Shown: positions 1 through 9,951, counted from the stretch's first letter. The stretch is 10,405 nt of DNA from Actinomycetes bacterium (GCA_021781315.1 JAJXXB010000207.1:1-10405), one strand, 5' to 3'. Numbers and translations: made by a program. Notes: generated by a model not told the origin, from the sequence alone.

Positions 1-2473
<2,473 letters not shown>

Positions 2474-2477
<4 letters not shown>

Positions 2478-5400
2478 GACAACTTCCTTTCGGCGGCGCG
2501 GCGGGCGTCTTCTTCATCACTGCCGCGCTCGGGTCGACTGATGTCGATGCCGAGTTCGCGGGTCACCGAGAAGAAGTCCTCCTCGGTGTCGGCGAGGTCG
2601 ACGTGCGCGCCCACCTTGTCGCGCACCTCTACGTTGAGACACAGTGACTGCATCTCCTTGATCAGAACCTTGAACGACTCGGGGATCCCCGGCTCGGGCA
2701 GGTTGTGGCCCTTGACGATGGCCTCGTAGGCGCGCTCGCGGCCCTTCATGTCGTCGCTCTTGACCGTGAGGAGTTCCTGGAGGGCGTACGCCGCACCGTA
2801 GGCCTCGAGGGCCCAGACCTCCATCTCACCGAAGCGCTGGCCACCGAACTGGGCCTTGCCACCCAGGGGCTGGGCGGTGATCATCGAGTACGGGCCGGTG
2901 GAGCGGGCGTGGATCTTGTCGTCGACCATGTGGGCCAGCTTCAAGATGTAGGCGTAGCCCACCGAGATCGGGTTGTCGTAGGCGACGCCGGTGCGGCCGT
3001 TGTAGAGCGTGACCTTGCCGTCGTTGTCGCCGGCGAGCAGGCGCTTGCCGTTGGCCCCGTCGACGTTGAGCGTCGCGAAGGTCTGCTGGATCGTCGGCTT
3101 GTCCTTGGCCCTATCGGTCTCGTCCCAGTGAGCGCCGTCGAAGGACGGGGTCGCCACGTAGACGGCCGGCTCGGTGCGCGGACGGGTCTTGCGGTACGGG
3201 CGCGACGCGGCGTCGCGCTGGTCGTCGTGTCCCGAGGTGCCGACGGCCGGATTGACCTCGACGCCGGCCCAGCCGTGACGGGCGGCGTAGCCGAGGTGGC
3301 TCTCGAGGACCTGGCCGACGTTCATGCGACTCGGCACGCCGAGCGGCGACAGGATGATGTCCACCGGGGTGCCGTCGGCGAGGAACGGCATGTCCTCTTC
3401 GGGCAGGATCTTGGAGATCACGCCCTTGTTGCCGTGACGACCAGCGAGCTTGTCGCCCTCGGAGATCTTGCGCTTCTGGGCCACGTAGACCTTGACCAGC
3501 TGGTTGACGCCGGGCTGCATCTCGTGGTCCTCGTCGCGGCTGTAGACCTTGACGTCGATGACCTTGCCGGACTCGCCGTGGGGGACCTTGAGCGAGGTGT
3601 CGCGCACTTCGCGCGCCTTCTCGCCGAAGATCGCGCGCAGCAGGCGCTCCTCGGGGGACTGCTCGGTCTCGCCCTTGGGCGTGACCTTGCCGACCAGGAT
3701 GTCACCGGGCTCGACCTCGGCGCCGATGCGCACGATGCCGCGATCGTCGAGGTCCGCCAGGATGTCGTCGGGCAGGTTCGGGATGTCGCGGGTGATCTCC
3801 TCGGCGCCGAGCTTGGTGTCGCGCGCGTCGATCTCGTACTCCTTGACGTGGATCGAGGTCAGCACGTCGTCGCGCACGAGGCGCTCGTTGAGGATGATCG
3901 CGTCCTCGTAGTTGTAGCCCTCCCACGGCATGTAGGCCACGAGCAGGTTCTTGCCCAGGGCGAGCTCGCCGTGGGAGGTGCTGGTGCCGTCGGCGAGCAG
4001 GTCGCCGAGCGCCACCGTCTCGCCACCGACCACGAGGGGCTTCTGGTTGATCGACGTGTCCTGGTTGGAGCGGCGGAACTTGTTGAGGTTGTACTGCTTC
4101 TTGCCCAGGGGGGCGCCGTAGCGGTCGACGACGTTCTTCTCGTACTCGACCACGATGCGGTCCCCCGAGACCGAGCGCACCACGCCGGCACCCTCGGCGA
4201 TGAGCACGTCACCCGAGTCGAGCGCGGCGCGCGCCTCCATGCCGGTGCCCACGAAGGGCGCCTCGGGCATGATGAGCGGCACGGCCTGCTTTTGCATGTT
4301 CGCACCCATCAGGGCGCGCTGGGCGTCGTCGTGCTCGACGAAGGGGATCAGCGACGTGGCCACCGAGATGACCTGCTTGGTCGAGACGTCCATCAGCTCG
4401 ACCTCGTCGGGCTTGACGAAGTCGATCTCACTGGTGGTCGAGGACGACTTGTTCGACGCGCCCACGCGCAGTCCGGTGCCGATCGGGCCGCGGCGCACGA
4501 GCACGCGGTCGGCCTTGATCACGCCGTTCTCGTCGATCTCGGTGTTGGCCTGGGCGATGACGAAGCGCTCCTCCTCGTCGGCCGTGAAGTAGCGCACCTC
4601 GCCGGTGACGCGGCCCCCCTCGACGACGCGATAGGGCGTCTCGATGAAGCCGTACTCGTTGATGCGCGCGTAGTTGGCGAGATAGCCGATCAGTCCGACG
4701 TTGGGACCCTCGGGGGTCTCGATCGGGCACATGCGTCCGTAGTGCGAGGAGTGCACGTCGCGCACCTCGAGGCCGGCGCGCTCGCGCGACAGACCGCCCG
4801 GTCCCAGGGCCGAGAGGCGCCGCTTGTGGGTCAGGCCCGAGAGCGGGTTGTTCTGGTCCATGAACTGGCTGAGCTGGGAGGTCGCGAAGAACTCCTTGAT
4901 CGCCGACATCACGGGACGGATGTTGATCAGGGTCTGGGGCGCGATGGCCTCGACGTCCTGGGTGTTCATGCGCTCGCGCACGACCCGCTCCATGCGCGAC
5001 AGACCCGTGCGCAAGGCGTTCTGGATCAGCTCGCCCACGCTGCGGATGCGACGGTTGGCGAAGTGGTCCTGGTCGTCGATGTGATACGTCGTCTCCTTGG
5101 CCGTGCGGTCACGGGCCAGGTTCAACAGGTAGGTCGCCGTGGCCAGCACCTCGGCCTTGGAGAGCACGTGCAGGTCGGCGTTGGGACGCTCGAGCAGGTC
5201 GCCGAAGAGCTCGACGTTGCGCGCGACCTCGTCGCCCAGCTTGCGGTCGAGCTTGTAGCGGCCCACGCGCGAGAGGTCGTAGCGCTTCTCGGAGAAGAAG
5301 GCGCCCTCGAAGTACTGGCGCGCGGCCTCGACGGTCTGGACCTCGCCCGGACGGGCGCGGCGGTAGATCTCGAGCCAGGCGGTCTCCTGCGAGGCGCGCG

Positions 5401-6157
5401 CGAAGTTCTCGGGCGTGTCCTCGTAGTTGTACTTGTCCATGTGCTTGGCGATCTCGGTGTGCGCCTTCTTCCAGTCCGCGTGGAACTGGTCCTCGAGGAA
5501 GTCGAAGTGCGCGACGAAGCGCTCGAAGAAGGCCTCGTCCATGGTCGTGTCGAGGGCGCGCAGCAGGGTGAAGATCGACACGCGACGCTTGCGCGCGATG
5601 CGCGCGCCGGCGTTGGCGGACTTGTTCTTCTTCTCCTCCAGGTCGACCTGGAGCCACTCGCCGCGGCTGGGGTGGATGGTGCCCTCGAAGGCGACCTTCT
5701 CGTCCTTGCCGGGCTGGAAGAGCACGCCGGGCGAGCGCACGAGCTGGCTGACCACGACGCGCTCGGTGCCGTTGATGATGAAGGTGCCCTGCTCGGTCAT
5801 GATGGGGAAGTCCCCCATGAAGACCGTCTGCTCCTTGATCTCACCGGTCTCGGAGTTGAGGAAGCGCGCGCGCACGAAGATGGGCTGGGAGTAGGTGGTC
5901 GCGCGCTGGCGGCACTCCTCCACCGTGAACTTCGGCGGGCTCTTCAAGTCGGCGTCGTCGGGGTCGAACTCGAGTTCGAGCGAGAGTCGTCCGGTGAAGT
6001 CCGAAATGGGCGAGATGGCCTCGAAGGCCTCGCGCAGGCCCTGCTTCATGAACAGGTCGAAACTGTCGCGCTGGATCTCCAGGAGATTGGGCAGCGGGTG
6101 TGCTTCGCCCAGGGCCGAGAAATTAAAGCGTTCCGGACTAAGGGACCGAGACGTCAA
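2474..6157 (-). CDS. rpoB: DNA-directed RNA polymerase subunit beta
   Basis: Second catalytic subunit of RNA polymerase, complete at 1227 residues, somewhat longer than my recollection of mycobacterial RpoB (about 1172-1178). Key regions: the early beta segment [20 protein letters not shown] (110-129); rifampicin cluster I at 427-452 with Asp434, His444 and Ser449 (E. coli 516, 526, 531), all of the sensitive type; [12 protein letters not shown] (475-486); flap region near 845-870; catalytic Lys903 and Lys911 in [13 protein letters not shown]; and the C-terminal [20 protein letters not shown] (1086-1105). The start is TTG: an in-frame TGA lies at 6161-6163, one codon upstream, the Shine-Dalgarno GGAGGA sits at 6165-6170 seven bases before it, and the next Met is only residue 37. 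A Ser/Thr-rich stretch near 566-577 looks like a local insertion. The stop overlaps the rpoC ATG. Probably transcribed from its own promoter at 6341-6369 as well as by read-through from rplL. Confidence 0.99.
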
Positions 6158-6164
6158 CGGTCAA

Positions 6165-6170
6165 TCCTCC
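6165..6170 (-). promoter_or_regulatory. Shine-Dalgarno of rpoB that decides the TTG start
   Basis: GGAGGA on the minus strand, seven bases before the TTG at 6157-6155. The TGA at 6163-6161 is in the rpoB frame, so no longer N-terminus is possible. Another TTG touches the Shine-Dalgarno at 6164-6162 but is out of frame. Confidence 0.85.
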
Positions 6171-6265
6171 GTGTGAGTGGGCGATTAGGCAATGCGGGGT
6201 CCGTGACGAGGCGGCACGGCGACGTTTGAAGACGACGAGGCAGAACGCAGGGGCACGGTCTTTCG

Positions 6266-6295
6266 ACTCTAGTGGCAAAACGTGCCGACGCGCAA
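6266..6295 (-). promoter_or_regulatory. Possible second rpoB promoter (weak)
   Basis: Minus-strand TTGCGC (6295-6290), 18 bases, TAGAGT (6271-6266). The -10 matches 4 of 6 consensus bases and TAGAGT-like hexamers are common in actinobacterial housekeeping promoters, but the -35 is poor. It lies inside the leader that the better upstream promoter would transcribe. A chance match is quite possible. Confidence 0.3.
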
Positions 6296-6298
6296 GTG

Positions 6299-6319
6299 GC
6301 GCACCCGAGTCGGATGCGC
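6299..6319 (-). promoter_or_regulatory. Stem-loop in the rpoB 5' leader
   Basis: The minus strand can form a nine-base-pair stem (one G-U pair) closed by the triloop ACT. It lies about 15 bases after the expected transcription start from the promoter at 6341-6369. There is no T-run after it, so it does not look like a terminator. It may stabilise the mRNA or have no role. Confidence 0.45.
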
Positions 6320-6340
6320 GCCCGCGGAGCGGTTTCGCTC

Positions 6341-6369
6341 ACCATAGGCGCAGCGCGGCGCCCGGTCAA
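6341..6369 (-). promoter_or_regulatory. Sigma70-type promoter for rpoB-rpoC
   Basis: Minus-strand TTGACC (6369-6364) and TATGGT (6346-6341) are separated by exactly 17 bases: five of six -35 matches and four of six -10 matches, at the ideal spacing. Transcription would start near 6334, giving a 5' leader of about 175 bases before the rpoB TTG. It sits 12 bases past the hairpin that follows rplL, so rpoBC could be expressed independently of the ribosomal protein genes upstream. The call rests on sequence match and position only. Confidence 0.7.
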
Positions 6370-6381
6370 GTACCACCGACG

Positions 6382-6421
6382 CCCGCGAGCCCCGGGCGGA
6401 TGACCGACCGGGGCTCGCGGG
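6382..6421 (-). terminator. 14-bp hairpin after rplL: attenuator, partial terminator or processing site
   Basis: A perfect 14-bp inverted repeat (arms 6382-6395 and 6408-6421, almost all G-C) with a 12-base loop begins 14 bases after the rplL stop. On the minus strand it is followed by CGTCGGTGGTACTTGACC, with no U-run, so it is not a classical intrinsic terminator. In E. coli the rplL-rpoB junction holds an attenuator and an RNase III site, so a partial terminator or processing role is plausible here; that part is inference. Confidence 0.6.
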
Positions 6422-6435
6422 TGAAAAGCGGGTAC

Positions 6436-6828
6436 TTACTTGACTTCGACGGTGGCGCCGGCGGCCTCGAGGGCGGCCTTGGCCTTGTCGGCGTCGGCCT
6501 TGGAGACCTTCTCGAGGACGGGCTTGGGGGCGCCGTCGACGAGGTCCTTGGCCTCCTTGAGCCCGAGGTTGGTCAGGGCGCGAACTTCCTTGATCACCTG
6601 GATCTTCTTGTCGCCACCGCTGGTGAGGATGACGTCGAAGTCGCTCTTCTCTTCGACCTCGGCCTCGCCGGCGCCGCCACCGGCGGCCGCGGGCGCGGCC
6701 ACCGCGACGGGAGCCGCCGCGGTCACGCCGAACTTCTCTTCGAACTCCTTCAGCAGTTCGCTGAGCTCGATGACGCTGAGCTCGGCGATCCCGTCGAGAA
6801 TCTGCTCCTTGGTCAGGGATGCAGCCAT
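6436..6828 (-). CDS. rplL: 50S ribosomal protein L7/L12 (bL12)
   Basis: Multi-copy stalk protein that recruits and activates the translational GTPases. At 130 residues it has the normal length. Visible are the N-terminal dimerisation domain (about 1-33, [20 protein letters not shown]) that binds L10, an Ala/Pro/Gly-rich flexible hinge (about 36-55), and the C-terminal globular domain (about 62-130) with [20 protein letters not shown] and [17 protein letters not shown], the factor-binding surface. The start ATG has a GGAAGGA Shine-Dalgarno around 6835-6841. It follows rplJ by 33 bases, the usual arrangement, and is followed by a strong hairpin. Expected to be translated several times more often than L10, because several dimers bind each L10. 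Confidence 0.98.
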   Translation of the reverse strand: MAASLTKEQILDGIAELSVIELSELLKEFEEKFGVTAAAPVAVAAPAAAGGGAGEAEVEEKSDFDVILTSGGDKKIQVIKEVRALTNLGLKEAKDLVDGAPKPVLEKVSKADADKAKAALEAAGATVEVK

Positions 6829-6861
6829 GATGATTCCTTCCTGTTGTTGTTTCGTGGGTGG

Positions 6862-7608
6862 TTATTCGGCCGGTTCGGCGCTCGCCTCGGCGGACGCCTC
6901 GGGGGTCTCGTCGGCAGCCTCGGCCACGGGGGCCTCCTCTACCGTCTCGGCGACGGGCTCGGCCGCGGGGGCCTCCTCCGGCGTCGCGGCGTCGGCGGCG
7001 GGTGCCGTGACGTCGTCGCTCGCTGACACAGCGTCCTCGACCCCGGCCGGAGTCTCGGCGGCCGCGGCCTCGGGCGCCGGGGCCGGCGAGCCGCCCCGAG
7101 CGTCCACGAGGGCCGACAGGCCGTAGGCGAAGTTCTGCGGCAGGGCCTTCAATAGGCCCGCCATCGTGCGCAGCGGTGAGGCCAGCAGGCCGGCGAACTG
7201 GGCGAGGAGGACCTCGCGGCTCGGCAGGTCGGCCAGGGCCGTCAGGTCGGTCTTGGAGAGGGACTTGCCGTCGAGCACGCCGCCCTTGACGATGAGGTTG
7301 GGCGAGACCTTGGTGTAGTCGCGCAGCGCCTTGGCCACGGCCGAGACGTCGCCGTCGACGAAGGCGATCGCGGTGGGTCCGTCGAGGAACTCGCTGATCG
7401 GCTCGACCGCGGTGCCCGAGACGGCCCGGCGCACCAAGGTGTTCTTGAAGACCTTGTAGTCGGCGCCGAGGGCGCGCAGCTGGCGGCGCAGGGTCGAGAT
7501 CTGGGCCACGGTCATTCCGCGGTACTCGGTGACGACCGCGGTCGAGGTCGAGGCGACGCGCGCCTTCACCTCGTCAACGGTGGCCACCTTGTCGGGGCGA
7601 ACTTTCAT
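6862..7608 (-). CDS. rplJ: 50S ribosomal protein L10 (uL10) with a long acidic C-terminal tail
   Basis: Base of the ribosomal stalk: it binds 23S rRNA and L11 through its N-terminal domain and carries L7/L12 dimers on a C-terminal helix. The globular domain (about 1-125) shows AVVTEYRGMTVAQISTLRRQ (24-43), VFKNTLVRRA (53-62) and FLDGPTAIAF (74-83). The L12-binding helix follows (about 129-170). The protein is 248 residues, whereas L10 is usually about 165-180: residues 172-248 form an Ala/Pro/Glu/Val-rich, low-complexity tail with 20 acidic and no basic residues. ATG start with AAGGAG at 7613-7618. The promoter and structured leader upstream suggest feedback control by the L10-L12 complex, as known in E. 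coli. Confidence 0.97.
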   Translation of the reverse strand: MKVRPDKVATVDEVKARVASTSTAVVTEYRGMTVAQISTLRRQLRALGADYKVFKNTLVRRAVSGTAVEPISEFLDGPTAIAFVDGDVSAVAKALRDYTKVSPNLIVKGGVLDGKSLSKTDLTALADLPSREVLLAQFAGLLASPLRTMAGLLKALPQNFAYGLSALVDARGGSPAPAPEAAAAETPAGVEDAVSASDDVTAPAADAATPEEAPAAEPVAETVEEAPVAEAADETPEASAEASAEPAE

Positions 7609-7622
7609 CTCTCTCCTTCACC

Positions 7623-7729
7623 GGATGCCGCCCGGTACGGGCCAAGACATCCCAGTGAACGAGCCAGTGGCTCGAACTCCTCGTCAGGCGGACACTGTCC
7701 TTTACGCGGCTAGCCGCACCGGATGTCTT
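7623..7729 (-). promoter_or_regulatory. L10-type autoregulatory mRNA leader of rplJ-rplL
   Basis: The RNA upstream of rplJ is densely self-complementary. A nine-base-pair helix pairs 7721-7729 with 7644-7652 and encloses three local hairpins: 7706-7717, 7690-7700 and 7661-7673. A competing hairpin over 7623-7652 reuses the same strand: seven base pairs (one G-U), a three-base bulge, then a five-base-pair stem (7630-7634 with 7638-7642) and the loop UAC. It ends five bases before the Shine-Dalgarno. In many bacteria L10-L12 binds a leader in this position and represses translation. Position and structure fit, but I could not assign the known kink-turn elements with certainty. Confidence 0.7.
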
Positions 7730-7749
7730 CGGCGTTCTCAAACTGTGGC

Positions 7750-7764
7750 ACTTCGCGTGCGAAG
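7750..7764 (-). repeat. Small palindrome at the predicted rplJ transcription start
   Basis: A perfect 14-base palindrome core at 7751-7764 (CTTCGCACGCGAAG on the minus strand) coincides with the expected start point of the promoter at 7770-7799. It could be a 5'-end hairpin of the mRNA, a protein-binding site, or chance. Confidence 0.4.
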
Positions 7765-7769
7765 CGTTA

Positions 7770-7799
7770 ATGCTAGCGAGGCCGCGCCGGCCCCGTCAA
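7770..7799 (-). promoter_or_regulatory. Sigma70-type promoter for rplJ-rplL
   Basis: Minus-strand TTGACG (7799-7794), 18 bases, TAGCAT (7775-7770): five of six -35 and four of six -10 matches. The -35 begins two bases after the rplA stop codon. Transcription would start near 7763 and give a leader of about 155 bases. A separate promoter for rplJL downstream of rplKA is the classical arrangement. Confidence 0.65.
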
Positions 7800-7801
7800 T
7801 T

Positions 7802-8518
7802 TCAGGCGCTGGCCAGCGCCTCGTCGTGCTCGCGCGCGCGGGCCGGGTCGATCTTGACCCCCGGGCCCATCGTGGAGGACACGGTGACGCTCAGAAGGTA
7901 GCGGCCCTTGGCGCTCGAGGGCTTGACGCGCACGATCTCGTCGATGACGGCCTGGACGTTGCGCATGAGGTCCTCGCGCGAGAAGCTGACCTTGCCGACG
8001 CGCAGCTGGACGTTGCCGATCTTGTCGGTGCGGTACTCGACGCGCCCGCCCTTGAACTCGGTCACGGCCTTGGCGACGTCCATGGTGACGGTGCCCGTCT
8101 TGGGGTTGGGCATCAGGCCGCGCGGTCCGAGCACGCGGCCCAGTCCACCGACCTGACCCATCAGGTCCGGGGTCGCGATGGCGACGTCGAAGTCGAGGAA
8201 TCCCCCGGCGACCTTGGCCACCAGGTCGTCGGCGCCGACCACGTCGGCACCCGCGTCGCGCGCGGCCTGGGCGGCCTCGCCGGCGGCGAAGACGGCCACG
8301 CGGTTGGTCTTGCCGGTCCCGGCGGGCAGCGAGAGCGTGCCGCGCACGATCTGCTCGGCCTTGCGCGGGTCGACCCCGAGGCGCAGGGCGAGCTCGACCG
8401 TCTCGTCGAACTTGGCGGTGGCGAGGGCCTTGACCTTGTCGATGGCCTCGCCGACGCTGAGCAGCGCCTCGCGATCCACCTGGGCCAGGGCGTTGGCGTA
8501 GTTCTTACCGTGCTTCAT
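7802..8518 (-). CDS. rplA: 50S ribosomal protein L1 (uL1)
   Basis: Protein of the mobile L1 stalk near the ribosomal E site, which helps move deacylated tRNA; in many bacteria it also represses its own mRNA. It is 238 residues, the normal length. The signature [20 protein letters not shown] (114-133) continuing into [12 protein letters not shown] (134-145) is clear, as is the conserved C-terminal [12 protein letters not shown] (213-224). The ATG is eight bases after the rplK stop, and its Shine-Dalgarno TAGGAG (8524-8529) includes that stop codon, so translation of the two genes should be coupled. I see no L1-binding leader in the short gaps around rplK. Confidence 0.98.
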   Translation of the reverse strand: MKHGKNYANALAQVDREALLSVGEAIDKVKALATAKFDETVELALRLGVDPRKAEQIVRGTLSLPAGTGKTNRVAVFAAGEAAQAARDAGADVVGADDLVAKVAGGFLDFDVAIATPDLMGQVGGLGRVLGPRGLMPNPKTGTVTMDVAKAVTEFKGGRVEYRTDKIGNVQLRVGKVSFSREDLMRNVQAVIDEIVRVKPSSAKGRYLLSVTVSSTMGPGVKIDPARAREHDEALASA

Positions 8519-8526
8519 CGTGTCTC

Positions 8527-8952
8527 CTAGCCCGCGACCGTGATGCCCATGGAGCGAGCGGTGCCCGCCACCTGGAGCTTGGCCATCTCGAGGTCGTCCG
8601 TGTTGAGGTCCTTCAGTTTGGTCTTGGCGATCTCCTCGACCTGGTCCATGGTGACCGAGGCCACCGTCTCGCGACCGGCCAGGTGGGCGCCCTTGGCCAC
8701 GCCCGCGGCCTGGCGCAGCAGCACCGGCGTCGGGGGGGTCTTCAGGACGAAGGTGAAGGAGCGGTCCTCGTAGATCGAGATCTCGACCGGGATGACCGTG
8801 CCGCGCATCGACTCGGTGGCCGCGTTGTACTGCTTGCAGAACTCCATGGTCTGGATGCCGTGGGGCCCGAGCGCGGTGCCCACCGGCGGCGCGGGGGTCG
8901 CGCCGCCCGCCTCCAGCTGGATCTTGACGACGGCGGTGATCTTCTTGGCCAT
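8527..8952 (-). CDS. rplK: 50S ribosomal protein L11 (uL11)
   Basis: Protein of the GTPase-associated centre, bound with L10 to helices 43-44 of 23S rRNA. It is 141 residues, the usual length. The N-terminal domain carries ATPAPPVG (18-25) and [10 protein letters not shown] (36-45); the RNA-binding C-terminal domain has [14 protein letters not shown] (66-79) and ends in [14 protein letters not shown]. Within the normally strict PPVGPALGQHG segment this protein reads [11 protein letters not shown]: Pro26 is Thr and Gln30 is Pro, while Pro22 is kept. Positions 22 and 26 are associated with thiostrepton and micrococcin resistance. The ATG follows the nusG stop by nine bases, and its AGGAGG Shine-Dalgarno (8958-8963) overlaps that stop. 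Confidence 0.98.
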   Translation of the reverse strand: MAKKITAVVKIQLEAGGATPAPPVGTALGPHGIQTMEFCKQYNAATESMRGTVIPVEISIYEDRSFTFVLKTPPTPVLLRQAAGVAKGAHLAGRETVASVTMDQVEEIAKTKLKDLNTDDLEMAKLQVAGTARSMGITVAG

Positions 8953-8961
8953 GATTTCCTC

Positions 8962-9612
8962 CTAGAGCTTCGTGACCTGCGTGAAGTCGAGCTCCACGGG
9001 GGTCTCTCGCCCGAAAATGTCGACCAGCACCTTGACTTTGAGCTGGTCCTCGTTGATCTCGGCCACGTGGCCGGAGAAGGTGGCGAACGGGCCGGTCTTG
9101 ATCTGGACCGTGTCGTTCACCTCGAACTCGTGCGTGGGCAGGCGGCGCTTGGCCACCGGTGCCTCGGCGCCCTCGACGTGGGGGCGGATGATGTTGTCGA
9201 CCTCGCGGCGCGTCAGGGCCGTCGGACGGGTCTTCTCGGCGCCCACGAAGCCGGTGACCCCGGGGGTCGAGCCGATGACGTAGAAGATCTCGGGGTCCGG
9301 CTCGCAGCGGATCAGCAGGTAGCTGGGGAACATCCGCTTGGAGACCGTGACCTTCTTGCCCGACTTGAACTCGGTGACGTCCTCTTCGGGCAGGTAGATC
9401 TCGTAGATCTGGTCGCCGAGCTCGCGGGACTTGATGATGTTGTTGAGGGCCCCGATCACCTTCTGCTCGTGGCCGGCGAAGGTGTGCACGATGTACCAGC
9501 GACCCGGGCGGTCGAAGGCGCTCTCGGCGACCGGCTCGTCGGCCTCGTCGAGGATCGTGACGTCGAGGATCTCCTCGTCGTCGTGGGTCAGGGGGGCGTC
9601 GGTATCGGACAT
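8962..9612 (-). CDS. nusG: Transcription termination/antitermination factor NusG
   Basis: RNA polymerase-associated elongation factor of the universal NusG/Spt5 family; it contacts the beta' clamp and, in other bacteria, Rho or ribosomal S10. It has 216 residues: an acidic N-terminal extension (about 1-36, first basic residue Arg35), an NGN domain (about 37-125) with GRWYIVHTFAGHEQKV and KRMFPSYLLIR, a linker, and a C-terminal KOW domain (about 160-216) with VQIKTGPFATFSGHVAEI and FGRETPVELDF. The ATG at 9612 lies seven bases after the secE stop, with an AAGTAAGG-type Shine-Dalgarno overlapping that stop. secE-nusG is the standard pair in bacteria. Confidence 0.98.
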   Translation of the reverse strand: MSDTDAPLTHDDEEILDVTILDEADEPVAESAFDRPGRWYIVHTFAGHEQKVIGALNNIIKSRELGDQIYEIYLPEEDVTEFKSGKKVTVSKRMFPSYLLIRCEPDPEIFYVIGSTPGVTGFVGAEKTRPTALTRREVDNIIRPHVEGAEAPVAKRRLPTHEFEVNDTVQIKTGPFATFSGHVAEINEDQLKVKVLVDIFGRETPVELDFTQVTKL

Positions 9613-9619
9613 CTCAGCC

Positions 9620-9910
9620 TTACTTCTGGAACAGGAAGGTTACGAACTTGGAGAAGCCGTAGCCGAGGCCGAAGATGAGCAGGGTCATGAAGATCAGCAC
9701 GAAGAGAACGATCGTCGTGTAGTTGATCACTTCGGGGCGCGTCGGCCAGGCGACCTGGCGCATCTCCTCGCGAACCTGCTTGAAGAACTGGCGAATCGTC
9801 GTGCGCTCGCGGCGACGCGCGAGGTCCTGCGCCGTGGAGGCGCGACGGGAGGCGCCCTCGGCGCCCACCTGGCCCTGTCGCTGCATCATGCGCTTCTGTT
9901 CGCGGTTCAT
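9620..9910 (-). CDS. secE: Preprotein translocase subunit SecE
   Basis: Small membrane subunit that clamps SecY in the SecYEG translocon. It has 96 residues: a basic, poorly conserved N-terminus (about 1-36), the conserved amphipathic cytoplasmic helix FFKQVREEMRQVAWPTRPEV (42-61), and one transmembrane helix (about 64-86). Single-membrane-span SecE is the common form outside the Enterobacteria. The Shine-Dalgarno is weak (GAGACGTGAA before the ATG); starts at Met8 or Met9 would spare the helix and cannot be excluded, but have no better ribosome site. It lies between tRNA-Trp and nusG, its usual location. Confidence 0.95.
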   Translation of the reverse strand: MNREQKRMMQRQGQVGAEGASRRASTAQDLARRRERTTIRQFFKQVREEMRQVAWPTRPEVINYTTIVLFVLIFMTLLIFGLGYGFSKFVTFLFQK

Positions 9911-9951
9911 TTCACGTCTCTTGTCTGGGTACTACCGGAAAATCCTTGGAG

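Noticed and set aside
2705..6229. A 1174-codon open frame on the plus strand lying over all of rpoB
   Set aside because: Its codons are the exact reverse complements of rpoB codons, so it stays open simply because rpoB uses no TTA, CTA or TCA codons over this stretch, as expected at high GC. The product is compositionally odd (Val/Leu/Asp/Gly/Arg/His-rich) with no recognisable domain.
6890..7090. Repetitive GC-rich stretch suspected of being a tandem repeat or mobile element scar
   Set aside because: It is the coding sequence of the acidic L10 tail in an intact frame. Repeats are short and imperfect, and there are no terminal repeats or target duplications.
6226..7126. Plus-strand open frames over rplL and rplJ
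   Set aside because: They are low-complexity shadows (Gly/Leu- or Ser/Ala-rich) of the two ribosomal protein genes, which are clearly recognised on the other strand.
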